Shown: one piece after another, positions 9,466 to 20,729 of the stretch | How the letters are laid out: each line of letters starts with the position of its first letter | How positions within the stretch are numbered: the stretch's first letter is position 1 | DNA from: Prorocentrum cordatum | Taxonomy: Eukaryota; Sar; Dinophyceae; Prorocentrales; Prorocentraceae | Assembly: GCA_963575745.1 (NCBI GenBank) | Contig: CAUYUJ010009380.1 | Location: forward strand, 52,501-116,500 | Reading direction: 5' to 3' | Length of the DNA: 64,000 bases | Translations under genes and position numbers: made by a program | The notes under the pieces: generated by a model | Told to the model about the DNA's origin: nothing | Databases searched by the model: none | The model's input: the letters and a program-made list of their open reading frames with translations, nothing else

Positions 9466-9660
9466 GGCATCAAGAAAGTGGGTCCCACGAAACCGTTAAT
9501 CTCTTTATGTGGGGAACTCCGTTAGCATAATTATCAATACGGTTGGTAGCGATGCTAATTTGGTTGGCAACAGCTGCGCTTGCGATGCAACTACCTCTGC
9601 AACTCCTGGTTGCAAGTAAAAGTTCGTTCCTCGTGCGACACGAAAGCAACTGAGCTGTTT
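9466..9660 (+). other. Array tail with TTTATGTGGGGAACTCCG motif, then unique sequence
   Basis: The motif TTTATGTGGGGAACTCCGTTAGCATAATT at about 9502-9530 recurs at 29680-29712, directly after the end of the third array. It looks like a fixed 3' boundary of the array. The remaining bases are unique. Confidence 0.7.
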
Positions 9661-9777
9661 GCCCCATATCCAAAAGATGGGGTTCTTTCTCCCCATATCC
9701 AAAAGATTGGGTTCTTGCTATTATCCGACCGCGCCGGACCAAAAGAACCCCTCCCCTCCTCCCTCTCTGCACTAGAC

Positions 9778-9925
9778 AATGATGATGACTGTCATGATGA
9801 TGATGACGATGATGATGATGACCATGGTCTGGTGAGGGTATGATGTAAGTAGTAGGATGGTGATGTTGACGGATGGATGAGTCTGATGATGATGATGCTG
9901 ATGATGATAACGATGAGCAGATGAT
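9778..9925 (+). repeat. TGATGA microsatellite, unit 1
   Basis: ATGATG triplets with GAC and GCT variants follow the CTCTGCACTAGACA header. Equivalent tracts occur at about 10940-11130, 12475-12715, 14396-14570, 16692-16905 and, inverted, 23385-23750. Confidence 0.9.
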
Positions 9926-10419
9926 GAGGATGCCTCGATCGGTTTGCTGGTTTTACCACTCCTAAAGGGGGGGCCGCCAGGGGTATTGCACGGCCTCCGT
10001 TCGCGCCCAACTGGCGGGGATGTCTCAAGCGGCTTGCCTGTGTTGGTCCTCAACATCCTCCACTTTTGGAGCAGATTCTGAGGATGTCTCAGGCGGCTTG
10101 CTGGTTTTAGCACTCCGAAGGGGGGGCCACCAGGGGTATTACACGGCTTCCGTTCGCGCCCAAATGGTGGGGATGTCTCAAGCGGTTTGCCTTTTCTGGT
10201 CCTCAACATCCTCCGCTTTCGGAGCAGATTCTGAGGATGTCTCAGGCGAGGCGCTGGTTTTCGCACCCCAGGGGGGCCAGATTTCGAGGATGTCTCAAGC
10301 GGTTTGCATGTTTTGGTGGTCGGACTCGTCTGCTGTCAAAGCAGATTCTGAGGATTGCTATGGCGAGGCGCTGATTTCCGCACTCCCAGAGGGCCCAGAT
10401 TGCGAGGATGTCCTAGACT

Positions 10420-10850
10420 CACTTATGTTCAAACTGACTCGTGCTCAGGCTCACTCATATCCAGACTCGCACTCATCATACTCATACTAAGACTCACTCA
10501 CACCCAGACTTACGCACACTCAGACTCACTCACACATAGACCCAGCCACCCTCAGACTCATTCGTAGTCAGACTCACTCGTACTCAGGCCCACTCACATT
10601 CAGATTTACTCACGCTCAGAATCACTCACACTCAGACCCACCCGCCCTCATATCCACTCGTAGTAAAACTCACTCGTACTCAGACACATTCAGACGTAGA
10701 CTCGTACTCACTGTACTCATAATCAGACTCACTGGCTCTCGCACCCCAGAGGGGGGAGATTGCGAGGATGTCCCAGACTCATTTGTGCTCAGACTCGTAC
10801 TCATCATACTCATACTCAGACTCACTCACACCCAGTCCATGCATATAGAT
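10420..10850 (+). repeat. CAGACTCACTCAC minisatellite
   Basis: Degenerate ACTCA-based repeats (CTCATACTCAGACTCACTCA) of about 11-24 bp. Homologous blocks lie at 13190-13670, 17410-17840 and 17930-18240. Confidence 0.9.
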
Positions 10851-11056
10851 GCACATATGGCGAGATCAACGGAATGAATAATTTCCCATATCCAGAGGAT
10901 GGGATTCTTGTTATTCTCAGACCGCGCCGGACCGCTCATACTATGATGATGACCATGGTATGGTGAGAGTATGATGTGAGTATGACGGTGATGGTAACTG
11001 ATGGGTGAGTATGATGACGCTGATGCTGATGCTGATGCTGATGCTGATGCTGATGC

Positions 11057-11089
<33 letters not shown>

Positions 11090-11389
11090 CGATGATGATG
11101 ATGATGATGATGATGATGACGATGAACAGGTGATGAGGATGTCTCGAGCGGCTTGCTGGTTTTAGCACTCCGAAAGGGGGGGCCGCCACGGGTATTGCAC
11201 GGCCTCCGTCCGCGCCCAAATGGTGGGGATGTCTCAAGCGGTTTGCCTGTTTGGGTCCTCAACATCCTCCGTTTTCGGAGCAGATTTTGAGGATGTCACG
11301 TGCGAGGCGCCTCCTAAAGGGCGGGCCGCCAGAAATATTGCACGGCCTCCGTTCGCGCCCAAATGGCGGGGATGTCTCAGGCGGTCTGC

Positions 11390-12420
11390 CTCTGTTGGTC
11401 CCCATCATCCTCCGCTTTCTAAACCGATTTGGAAGATGTCTCGAGCGAGGTGCTCATTTTCGCCCCGTAGGGTGGCCAACATTTGAGAATCTCTCGATCG
11501 GTTTGCCTGTTTTGGTGGCCAGACTCGTGGGCACATATTCTCCCCAGGATGCCACAGGAGGCTCCAGCAGGCTTCGGGAGGCCCCAGGAGGCCACATGAG
11601 GTCCTAGGAGGCATCAGGAGGCCACATGACCTTTCAAGAGGCCACAGGGTGTCCCAAGAGGCTCCAGGAGGCCCCAGGAGGCCCCAGGAGGCCTCAGGAA
11701 GCCACAGGAAGCCCCAGGAGGCCACGAGGCCCAGGCAACAGGAGGCCGCGAGAGGCCCCAGGAGCAGGAGGCCTCAGAAGGCAACAGGAGTGGCTCCAAT
11801 CCCATGTGTTTTACGTATGCTCCTATAGATTGGGCCTCACCTGGAGCACGGATCCTTGATGTTACACGTATGTTTCTATATATTGTCCTTCTCCTGTGTA
11901 TACAATCCTATGTTTTACGTCTGTTCCTATAGATTGGGCCTCCCCTGGGGCACGAATCCTTGGTGCTTTACCTGTGTTCCTATAGATTGCCCTTCTCCTG
12001 TGGCTCCAATCCGCAATGTTTTATGTACGTCTGTTCCCATAGATCGGGCTTCTCCAGGGGCACGAATCCTCCCTAGGAGGTCCCAGGAGGCTCCAGGAGG
12101 CTCCAGGAGGCTACGCGAGGCTCCAGGAGGCCTCAGGAGGCCACTCGAAGCCCTAAGAGGCCCCAGAAGGCCCCAAGAGGATCCTGGAAGGCCCATGGGG
12201 TTTCTGGAGGCCCCAGGAGGCCCCGGGCTCATGCGCACAGACGCGCTCGTACTACCGAGACTCATTCACGCTCCAATCCGTTCGAAGTTAGATTCATGAC
12301 CAGACCGTCACAACTCAAGCCCGCTTATGTTCGAAAGCTCTTGCGCATAGACTATCACGGCGGACAAGTCCTTGCGAATATATGCCCATATGGGGAGCTC
12401 CACGCAATGAATAATCACTC
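11390..12420 (+). repeat. Left arm of long inverted repeat
   Basis: It reads through GTGGCCAGACTCGTGGGCAC, the CCAGGAGGC minisatellite, CTATAGATTGGGCCTC blocks and GACGCGCTCGTACTAC. The same order appears reverse-complemented at about 19170-20140, with frequent small differences. A third, direct copy at about 14850-15430 lacks the CTATAGATTGGG part. Confidence 0.8.
11556..11800 (+). repeat. CCAGGAGGC minisatellite
   Basis: Imperfect repeats of AGGAGGCCCC/AGGAGGCCACA. The same family fills 12070-12235 and 14955-15250, and is inverted at 19370-19450 and 19735-19990. Confidence 0.9.
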
Positions 12421-12561
12421 TCCGACCGCGCCTGACCAAGAGAACCCCTCCCCTCCTCCGTCTCTGCACTAGACAATGATGATGATTGTCATGCTGATGA
12501 CCGTGGTATGATGAGAGTATGGTGTGAGTCTGATGGTGAGGTGAACGATAGATGAGTATGG

Positions 12562-12599
<38 letters not shown>

Positions 12600-13700
12600 C
12601 TGATGCTGATGATGATGATGATGATGATGATGCTGATGATGATGATGATGATGGTGATGCTGATAATGGTGATGATACTGATTTTGATGATGATGATGAT
12701 GACGATGACCAGATGATGAGGATGTCTCGAGCGGCTTGCTGGTTTTAGCACTCCTAAGGGGGGACCGCCAGGTATTGCACGGCCTCGTTTCGCGCCAGGC
12801 GGTTTGCTTGTTCTGGTCCTGGTCCTCAACATCCTCCGCTTTCGGAGCAGATGCTGAGGATATCTCAGGCGAGGCGCTGGTTTTCGTACTCCTGAGGGGG
12901 GGGCCGCCATGGGGATTGCACGGCCTCCGTTCGCGCCCAAAGGGCAGGGATGTCTCAGGCGGTTTGCCTGTTTTGGTCATCAACATCCTCCGCGTTCGGA
13001 GCAGATTCTGAGGATGTCTCAGGCGAGGCGCTGGTTTCCGCACCCCAGGGGGGCCAGATTTCGAGGATGTCTCAAGTGGTTTGCGTGTTTTGGTGGTCAG
13101 ACTCGTCTGCTGTCAAAGCAGATTCTGAGGATTGCTATGGCGAGGCGCTGATTTCCGCACTCCCAGAGGGCCCAGATTGCGAGGATGTCCTAGACTCACT
13201 TATGTTCAAACTCACTCGTGCTCAGGCTCACTCATTTTCAGACTCGCACTCATCATACTCATACTCATACTCATACTCAGACTCACTCACACCCAGACTT
13301 ACGCACACTCAAACTCGCTCACACATAGACCCAGCCACCCTCAGACTCATTCGTAGTCAGACTCACTCGTACTCAGACCCACGCAGGGGACACTTTCATA
13401 TCCATCATAATCATACTCAGACGCACTCACATTCAGATTTACTCACGCTCGGAACCACTCACACTCAGACCCACCCACCCTCATATTCACTCGCAGTCAA
13501 ACTCACTCGTACTCAGACCCATTCAGACTTAGACTCGTACTCGCTATACTCATACTCAGACTCACTGGCTTTCGTTTCCAGGGGGGGGCAGATTGCGAGG
13601 ATGTCCCAGACTCACTTGTGCTCAGACTCGTACTCATCATATTCATACCCAGACTCACTCACACCCAGCCCATGCCAATATATTCACATATGGGGAGCTC

Positions 13701-14230
13701 CACGCAGTGAGTTATTTTTCCATCCACACATGCTGCCAAATTCACGCGGCCCGTTATCGCGCGTGCCGTGGTAGTCTCGGGCGCTCTGCGAGCAACCGGA
13801 TCAACGTATTTCAAGTGCCGGTAATTTGTTAGCTAAAGATGGGCCATCCTCTTGCCCCACATGCCACTAACACCCAGTGAAAAGATGGGCTTAGCACGCC
13901 GGGACATACCAAACTCGTTGCTGCGTTTCTTCGCACAGACCTTCACTCTATCAGACAACCGACACCCGCCCGTTGCAAGCGAAGCACTCGTCACGAGCTA
14001 GCACTGCGCTCATGATGAGGGCAGAGATATCGAACTGCACTTCGCCTGGTACTGTTTTCGAAGGACGGGATTTCACCTGGCTTGGTTTCAAACCAAAAAT
14101 GTGCGCAATCATAAAGCCCTGGTCATTGTTGCATCCCTTGCCCACGCGCTGTCCAAATACGGGTCCTTGTCTCACGACGTGAAATGTGTAAGTGCGCAAG
14201 AATTGCAGGGTGTGATGTATATGGTTGATT
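13701..14230. other. Unique island inside the composite repeats; possible gene fragment
   Basis: About 530 bp of non-repetitive sequence. A minus-strand frame (14199 to 13951) reads FHVVRQGPVFGQRVGKG and MIAHIFGLKPSQVKSRP with protein-like composition, but it has no ATG at its start and no recognised motif. It could be a captured gene fragment or chance. Confidence 0.3.
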
Positions 14231-15518
14231 CATATTTCCCCATATCCTAAGATGGGGTTCTTGTTATTCCCCTTTATCCAAAAGGATGGGGGTTATTGTT
14301 CCCCATATCCAAAGGATGGGGTTCTTGTTATTCTCCGACCGCGCGGGACCACCCCTGCCCTCCTCCCTCTCTGCACTAGACAACGCTGCTTTGTGTCATG
14401 ATGATGACCATGGTATGGTGAGAGTATGGTGTGAGTATGATGGTGATGGAAAATGGTGGATGCGTATGATGATGATGCTGATGCTGATGCTGATGCTGAT
14501 GCTGATGATGATGATGATGATGATGCTGATGATGATGATGATGATGATGATGACGATGACGATGAGCAGGTGAGGAGGATGTCTCGAGCGGCTTGCTGGT
14601 TTTAGCACTCCTAAGGGGGGGCCGCCAGGGGTACTGCACGGCCTCCGTTCGCGCCCACATGGCGGGGATGTCTCAGGCGGTTTGCCTGTTTTGGTCCTCA
14701 ACATCTTCTGCTTTCGGAACAGATTTTGAGGATGTCTCGTGCGAGGCGCCTCCTGAGGGGGGGGCGCCAAGGGTATTGCACGGCATCCGTTCGAGCCAAC
14801 ATGGCGGGTTTGTCTCCAACGGTTTGCCTGTTTCGGTCCTCAGCATCCTCCGCTTTCTGACCAGATTAGGGGGATGTCTCGAGCGAGGCGCTCATTTTCA
14901 CCCCACAGGTGGGCAAGATTTTGAGGATGCCTCGATCGGTTTGCCAGTCTCTTCAGGGTGCCACAGGAAGCTCCAACATGCTCCATGAGGCCCCAGGAGG
15001 GCACATGAGGTCCCAGGAGGCATCAGGAGGCCACAGAAAGACTCAAGAGGCCACAGGATGTCCCAAGAGGCTCCAGGAGGCTCCAGGAAGCTCCAGGAGG
15101 CCTCAGGAAGCCACAGGAGGCCCCAGGAGGCCGCAGGAAGCGCCAAGAGGCATCGGAAGGCAACAAGAGGCCCCGAGAGGGCCCCAGGAGGCTCCTAGAA
15201 GCCCCACGAAGCCCCAGTAGGTTTCAAGCGGCCCCAGGAGGCCCCAAGCTCATGCGCAGAGACGCGCTCGTACTACTGAGTCTCATTCACACTCCAATTC
15301 ATTCGCAATTACATTCATGACCAGACCGTGACAACTCAACCCCGTTTATATTCGCAAACTCTTGCGCCTAGGCATTCACGGCGGACACGTCAATGCAAAT
15401 GGATGCACACATGGGGAGCTCCGCGCAGTGACGAATTACTCCCCGACCGCGCCAGACCAAGAGAACCCCTCCCCTCCCCCCTCTCTGCACTAGGCAATGA
15501 TGATGGTTGTCATGATGA

Positions 15519-16690
15519 GAAAGAGCGTGTTCTACCGCTGCTGGCGGAAAACCGGGGGGGGTCACTACCGGTTCGAACCCCTCCCCCCCCCCCCCCCCCC
15601 CGGAAAACCGGGGGGGGTCACTACCGGTTCGACCCCCCCCCCCCCCGCTCATCATGAAAAGGGGGGGGGGGTCACTACCGGTTCGAACCCCCCCCCCCCC
15701 CCCCCTCGAAAACCGAGTGGGGGTGCGGACAGTGGTGGGGACGGTGTTGGTGGGGACAGTGGTGAGGGGACAGCGGGACAGTGGTGGGGACAGCGGGGGG
15801 ACAGTGGGACAGTGGTGGGGACGGTAGTGGTGGGGACAGTGGTGGGGACAATGGTGGGAACAGGGGGGACAGTGGACAGTGGTGGGAACGGTGGTGGTGG
15901 GGACAGTGGTGTGGGGACAGTGGGAATGAGGTGGAAACACTGGGACAGTGGAGGGTACAATGGTGGTGGGGACACTGGTAAAGGCGGTGGCGAGGACGGC
16001 GGTGGGACAATGGGACAGAGGTGCAGTGGGGACAGTGGTGGGGACAGTGGGGACAGTGGTGGGAACAGTGGGACAGCTCAGTGGGACAGCGGAGGAGTGG
16101 GGACAGCTCAGTGGGACAGTGGGGACAGTGGGGATAGGCAGTGGTTGGGTCCGTGGAGACAGTGGGGAGAGTGGAACCGTGGTGGGAACAGTTGTGGGAA
16201 CAGTGGGGACAGTGCGACAGTGGTGGGGGCACTGGTGGGGACAATAGGGACGGTGGTGGAACCAGTGGGGACAGTGGTGGTGAGGACAGTGGTGCTGGGA
16301 ACACCAGTGGGGGATGTGATGCGGACGGTGGTGGGGACCGGGAGTCGTTTGCTGGCGGTGAGTAGGGGGGGGGGGGGGAAAGGGGAAGGGGGGGTGCGAA
16401 CCGGTAGTGACCCCCCCAGTTTTCCGGATCCGGAGGGGGGGGGGGGGAGGGGTTCGAACCGGTAGTGACCCCCCCCGGTTTTCGAAGGGGGGGGGGGGTG
16501 GGGCCGAGGGGTTTAGGGGAGGGGGGGGGGTTTTGCCGGGGGAGAAGCGGGGGGGGGGGGGGGGGGGGGGGGGGGGGAGGGGTTTCCAGCGGGGGGGGGG
16601 GATTTTCGGAGGGGGGGGGGGCGACCCCGGGTTCCGGAGGAAAAGGTTGGCAATTTTCCACAGTAAAGCGGCGGTGGATCACGCTCTCTC
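15519..16690. mobile_element. 1.17-kb terminal-inverted-repeat element inserted in a GATG microsatellite
   Basis: The left end GAAAGAGCGTGTTCTACCGC and the reverse complement of the right end GAGAGAGCGTGATCCACCGC match at 17 of 20 bases. CATGATGA flanks both sides (15511-15518 and 16691-16698), an apparent 8-bp duplication. Inside, three direct copies of CACTACCGGTTCGAACCCC near the left face two inverted copies near the right. Long C and G homopolymers and a GGGGACAGTGGTG minisatellite lie between them. The unoccupied equivalent site is seen at 14394-14412. No transposase is encoded, so it is non-autonomous. Microsatellite flanks weaken the duplication evidence. Confidence 0.7.
15725..16330 (+). 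repeat. GGGGACAGTGGTG minisatellite
   Basis: Repeats of about 12 bp (GGGACAGTGGTG and GGGACAGTGGGG) form the core of the inverted-repeat element. Confidence 0.95.
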
Positions 16691-17860
16691 CATGATGATG
16701 ACCATGGTATGGTGAGAGCATGATGTGAGTATAACGGTGATGATGAATGATGGATGAGTATGATGATGCTGATGCTGATGCTGATGCTGATGATGATGAT
16801 GACGACGACGACGACGACGACGATGATGATGATGATGATGATGATGATGGTGATGATGATGTGATGATTGATGATGGTGATGATGTATGCTGATAACGAC
16901 GATGAGCAGATGATGGGGATGTCGCGAGCGGCTTGCTGGTTTTACCACTCCTAAGGGGGGGGGGGGGCGCCAGGGATATTGCACGGCCTCCGTTCGCGCC
17001 CAGATGGCGGGGATGGCTCAAGCGGTTTGCCTGTTTTGGTCCTCAACATCCTCCGCGTTCGGAGCAGAGTCTGAGGATGTCTCAAGCGGTTTGCTTGTTT
17101 TCGCACTCCTAGGGGGGGGGGGGGGCGCCAAGGGTATTGCACGGCATCCGTTCGCGCCCAAATGGTGGGGATGTCTCAAGCGGTTTGCCTGTTTTGGTCA
17201 ACAACATCCTCCGCGTTCGGAGCAGATTCTGAGGATGTCTCAGGCGATGCGCTGGCTTTCGCACCCCAGGGGGGGAGGGGGGGGCAGATTTCGAGGATGT
17301 CTCGAGCGGTTTGCGTGTTTTTTGGTCGGACTCGTCTGCTGTCACATCAGATTCTGAGGATGTCTATTGGATTGCCGCACTCCCAGAGGGCCCAGATTGC
17401 GAGGATGTCCTAAACTCACGTATGCTCAAACTCACTCGTGCTCAGGCTCACTCATACTCAGACTCGCTCTTATCATACTCATGCTCAGACTCACTCACAC
17501 CCAGACTTACGGGCACTCAGACTCACTCACACTTAGACCCACCCACCCTCAGACTCATTCGTAGTCACACTCACTCGTACTCAGACCCACTCAGGGCCAG
17601 TTCCATATCCATCATAATCACTCACACTCAGACCCACCCACCCTCAGATTCACTCGTAGTCAAACTCGCTCGTACTCACACCCATTCAAACTTAGACTCG
17701 TGCTCACCATACTCATACTCAGACTCACTGGCTATCGCACCCCAGGGGGGGCAGATTGTGAGGATGTCCCAGACTCACCTGTGCTCAGACTCGTACCCAT
17801 CATACTCATACTCAGACTCACTCGCACCCAGTCCATGCAAATGGATGCACAGTGATTAAT

Positions 17861-18255
17861 TTCTTAGACCGCGCGGAACACAGGAAGGAAGGAAGGAACA
17901 CGCCTCCCACCCTCAGGTCATTATTCTTTCTCTGGCCCACTCACATGTCGACGCACTCGAATTCAGACTCATCCATACTCAGATGCACTCGCTCTGAGAT
18001 TACTGATCCTCAGGTTTCCCCTGCTCGGAATGACTCATATACAGGCTCACTCGCACGTCGAGTCGCGTCTCATATTCAAGGTTAGTCATACTGAGAACAC
18101 TCACGCACACATTCGCACTCACACCCACTCAGGCTCATACTCTGATCCACTCACACCCAGACTCACTCACACTAAGACTCACTCGTACGCTGCCTCGCTC
18201 TTCCTCGCTCAAACTCAGCCACACCACCTTCGCGCTCAGACTCAAACGCACGTTG
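17861..18255 (+). repeat. ACTCA-type minisatellite and degenerate unit header
   Basis: It starts with a decayed header (TTAGACCGCGCGGAACA) and continues as CACTCACACTCAGACTC repeats. No gene is seen. Confidence 0.8.
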
Positions 18256-18890
18256 TGATGATGTCTCAGGCGAGGCGTTAGTTCCACCACTCCCAAGGGG
18301 GGACGCGAGAAAGTATTGCACGGGCCCGTTCGCGCCCTGATTGGGTGCTCAACGTCCTTCTCTTTCGGAGCAGCTTCCGAGGATGTCTCAGGCGAGGCGC
18401 TGGTGGCGCCAGGGGGTATCGCACGGGCCGTTCGCGCCCAGATTGGGGGGATGTCTCAGGCAGTTTGCCTGTTTGGGTGCTCGACATCCTTCTCTTTCGG
18501 AGAAGTTCCCGAGGATGTCTCAAGCGAAGCGCTGGTTTCAGCACTCCCAGGGGGGGCGCCCAAGGGTATTGCACGGGCCCGTTCGCGCCCAGATTGGGGG
18601 GAAGTCTCAGGCGTTCTGCCGGTTTGGGTGCTCAACATCCTTCTCTTTCGGAGCAGTTTGCGAGGATATCTCAGGCGAGGCGCTGGTTTCAGCACTCCCA
18701 AGGAGGGACGTCAGGGGGTATTGCACGGGCCCGTTCGCGCCCAGATAGGGGGGAGGTCTCAGGCGGTTTGCCTGTTTGGGTGCTCAACATCCTTCTCTTT
18801 CGGAACAGTTTGCGAGGATGTCTCAGGCGAGGCGTTGGTTTCAGCAGTCCCAGGGTTGGCGCTAGGGGGTATTACACGGGCCTGTTTTCT
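18256..18890 (+). repeat. About 150-bp tandem repeat, four units
   Basis: Units begin GAGGATGTCTCAGGCGAGGC near 18374, 18509, 18660 and 18812 and contain GGGCCCGTTCGCGCCCAGAT and CTCAACATCCTTCTCTTTCG. They are a diverged form of the GAGGATGTCTC block of the composite repeats. Confidence 0.85.
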
Positions 18891-19170
18891 TCTTCGCGGA
18901 TGGGTGTCCTTGAAAGGCGTTCATAAGGAAAGGAGGAGAAAGAGGAAGAGGGCAAGGAGGAGGAGGAGGAGGACGGAAGGAGGCAGGCACTACTTAAAGT
19001 CGTTTTAGTCGTCGGCGTCTCTTTCGCGGCCTCGTTTTCCACGTGGATTTGCTGACACTCGGAGATTGAAAATGGCATTGTCTTCTACCGATGTTTGCCA
19101 TCACTATGAGATGCACCTCTGGGGATCCCCGCGTCGAGTAACGTGGCTAGGGCGCGTGAGCCCAAGCAAA
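18891..19170. other. AG-rich then unique spacer, no gene recognised
   Basis: An (AGG)n-like tract at about 18935-18985 is followed by ordinary sequence without a supported open frame. Confidence 0.4.
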
Positions 19171-20140
19171 CAAATCACTGCGTGGAGCTCCCCATATGTG
19201 CATCTATTCGCATGGGCCTGTCCGCCGTGAGTGTCTAGGCACAAGTGTTTTCAAATATAAACGGGCTTGAGTTGTGACGGTCTGGTCATGCATCTAACTT
19301 CGAACGGGTTGGAGTGTGAATGAGCCTCAGTAGTACGAGCGCGTCTCTGCGCATGAGCCTGGGGCCTCCTGGGGCCGCCTGAAACCTACTGGGGGTTCCT
19401 GGGGCCTCCAGGGGCCTCTTGGGGCCTCCTGGGACCTCCTGGGGAGGATTCGTGCCCAGGGGAGGCCCAATCTATACCAACAGACGTGCATAAAACATTG
19501 CGGATTGGAGCCAAAAAGAGAAGGGCCATATATAGGAGCACGCGTAAAGCACTAAAGACTCGTGCCCCAGGAGGTGCCCAATATTTGGGAACATACGAAC
19601 AACATGTAGGACTGTGCACACAGGGGAAAGACCATCTATAGAAACATACGTATAACATCAATGATCCGTGCTCCAGGTGAGGCCCAATCTATAGGAGCAT
19701 ACCTAAAACACGTGGGATTGGATCCACTCCTGTTGCCTTCTGAGGCCTCCTGCTCCTGGGGCCTCTCGGGGCCTCCTGTTGCCTTCCGAGGCCTCCTGGC
19801 GCTTCCTGTGGCCACCTGGTGCCTCCTGTGGCTTCCTGAAGCCTCCTGGAGCTGCCTGGGGCCTTCTGGAGCCTCTTGGGACATCCTGTGGCCTCTTGAA
19901 TATTTCTGTGGCCTCCTGGTGCCTCCTGGGAATTCATGTGGCCTCCTGGGGCCTCCTGGAGCATGTTGGGGCCTCCTGTGGCATCCTGGGGAGAATCTGT
20001 GCCCATGAGTCTGGCCACCAAAACAGGCACACCGATCGGGACATCCTCAAAAGCTTGCCCACCTGGGGGGTGAACATGAGCGCCTCGCTCGAGACATCCT
20101 CCAAATCTGCTCCGAAATCTGAGGATGTCGGGCACCAAAA
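19170..20140 (-). repeat. Right (inverted) arm of long inverted repeat
   Basis: It is the reverse complement of the modules at 11390-12420 in the same order: end module with GAGCTCCCCATATGTGCAT, GTAGTACGAGCGCGTC, CCAGGAGGC minisatellite, CTATAGATTGGGCC blocks, second minisatellite, CCAGACTC and the GATGTCTCGAGCG block. Confidence 0.8.
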
Positions 20141-20210
20141 TTACGCTACCGAGGAACCCCACAAACTGATTTTATGTCTTGTGTGAACCGCGCTACCACT
20201 ACCACCGCCG

Positions 20211-20540
20211 TCATGCTCTCAGGTGCCCCCTGTGGTCGTTGAAAGGCTGATCAGCCGGGAACCCGCCGGACGAAGGGTTCAGCAAGTATGCCACCAGGCA
20301 CTGCCTCCTCCTGCTATCGTCGTTCGTACCTGGGTACGGCAACTCGTTATACCTCATGTAAAGCGTCTCGGGCCACCAATTCTTCAGTTGACGGTGATAG
20401 GCATCGAATGCGTTTCTTCTCAGAGGCCTCTCGCAGCCACGCAAGCCTTCCAGGCTTACATCGTCGCCCATTTCAGTCAGTGCGTTATTCAGATTCACGC
20501 ACGGAGGCGGCAGCTGTCCAATGTCAATTTTGGGCGGCAT
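20211..20540 (-). CDS. Hypothetical protein or exon, unrecognised
   Basis: The ATG at 20540 opens 109 codons beginning MPPKIDIGQLPPPCVNLN and continuing NAFDAYHRQLKNWWPETL and YNELPYPGTNDDSRRRQC. Composition is balanced and protein-like, unlike neighbouring repeat frames, and the sequence is single-copy here. The frame stays open upstream to about 20693 without another convincing start. A possible 5' splice site (GGCGG|GTTCCC near 20230) could shorten the real exon. I do not recognise the family. It sits alone between an inverted repeat and the 90-bp array, so it may be a gene fragment. Confidence 0.4.
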   Translation of the reverse strand: MPPKIDIGQLPPPCVNLNNALTEMGDDVSLEGLRGCERPLRRNAFDAYHRQLKNWWPETLYMRYNELPYPGTNDDSRRRQCLVAYLLNPSSGGFPADQPFNDHRGHLRA

Positions 20541-20729
20541 TGCTGCCGCGCGTAGGCCGGGCGGTTGTTGCCCGAAAGTTGGAGCACAAACAAACTTGCG
20601 TAAATGCGCAGTCGTGTCGCGCCGGCTTGAGCCGCGATGTTTGCGGATCAGGGTAAGACGCAAGCTCTCACGCGCAATGCGGTGGATAATCACTGCACCA
20701 AGAGATCACCCCCTGCGCTGGCCCTATAG

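Larger units (their letters stand above)
9661..17860 (+). repeat. Head-to-tail composite higher-order repeats (five units)
   Basis: Each unit has the same module order: a header with CCCCATATCC..GGATGGGG and CCGACCGCGCCGGACC; CTCTGCACTAGACAATG; a TGATGATG/TGATGC microsatellite; one to three GAGGATGTCTCAAGCGG blocks; an ACTCA or CCAGGAGGC minisatellite; and an end module CGGACA...CACATGGGGAGCTCC. Approximate unit bounds are 9661-10865, 10880-12410, 12411-13700, 14231-15420 and 15421-17850. Modules are lost or expanded between units. I found no supported gene in them. Confidence 0.85.

Noticed and set aside
15540-15700. GGTTCGAACCCC as a tRNA or SINE B box
   Set aside because: No A box, acceptor stem or tRNA-like spacing; the motif is a palindrome embedded in homopolymer runs.
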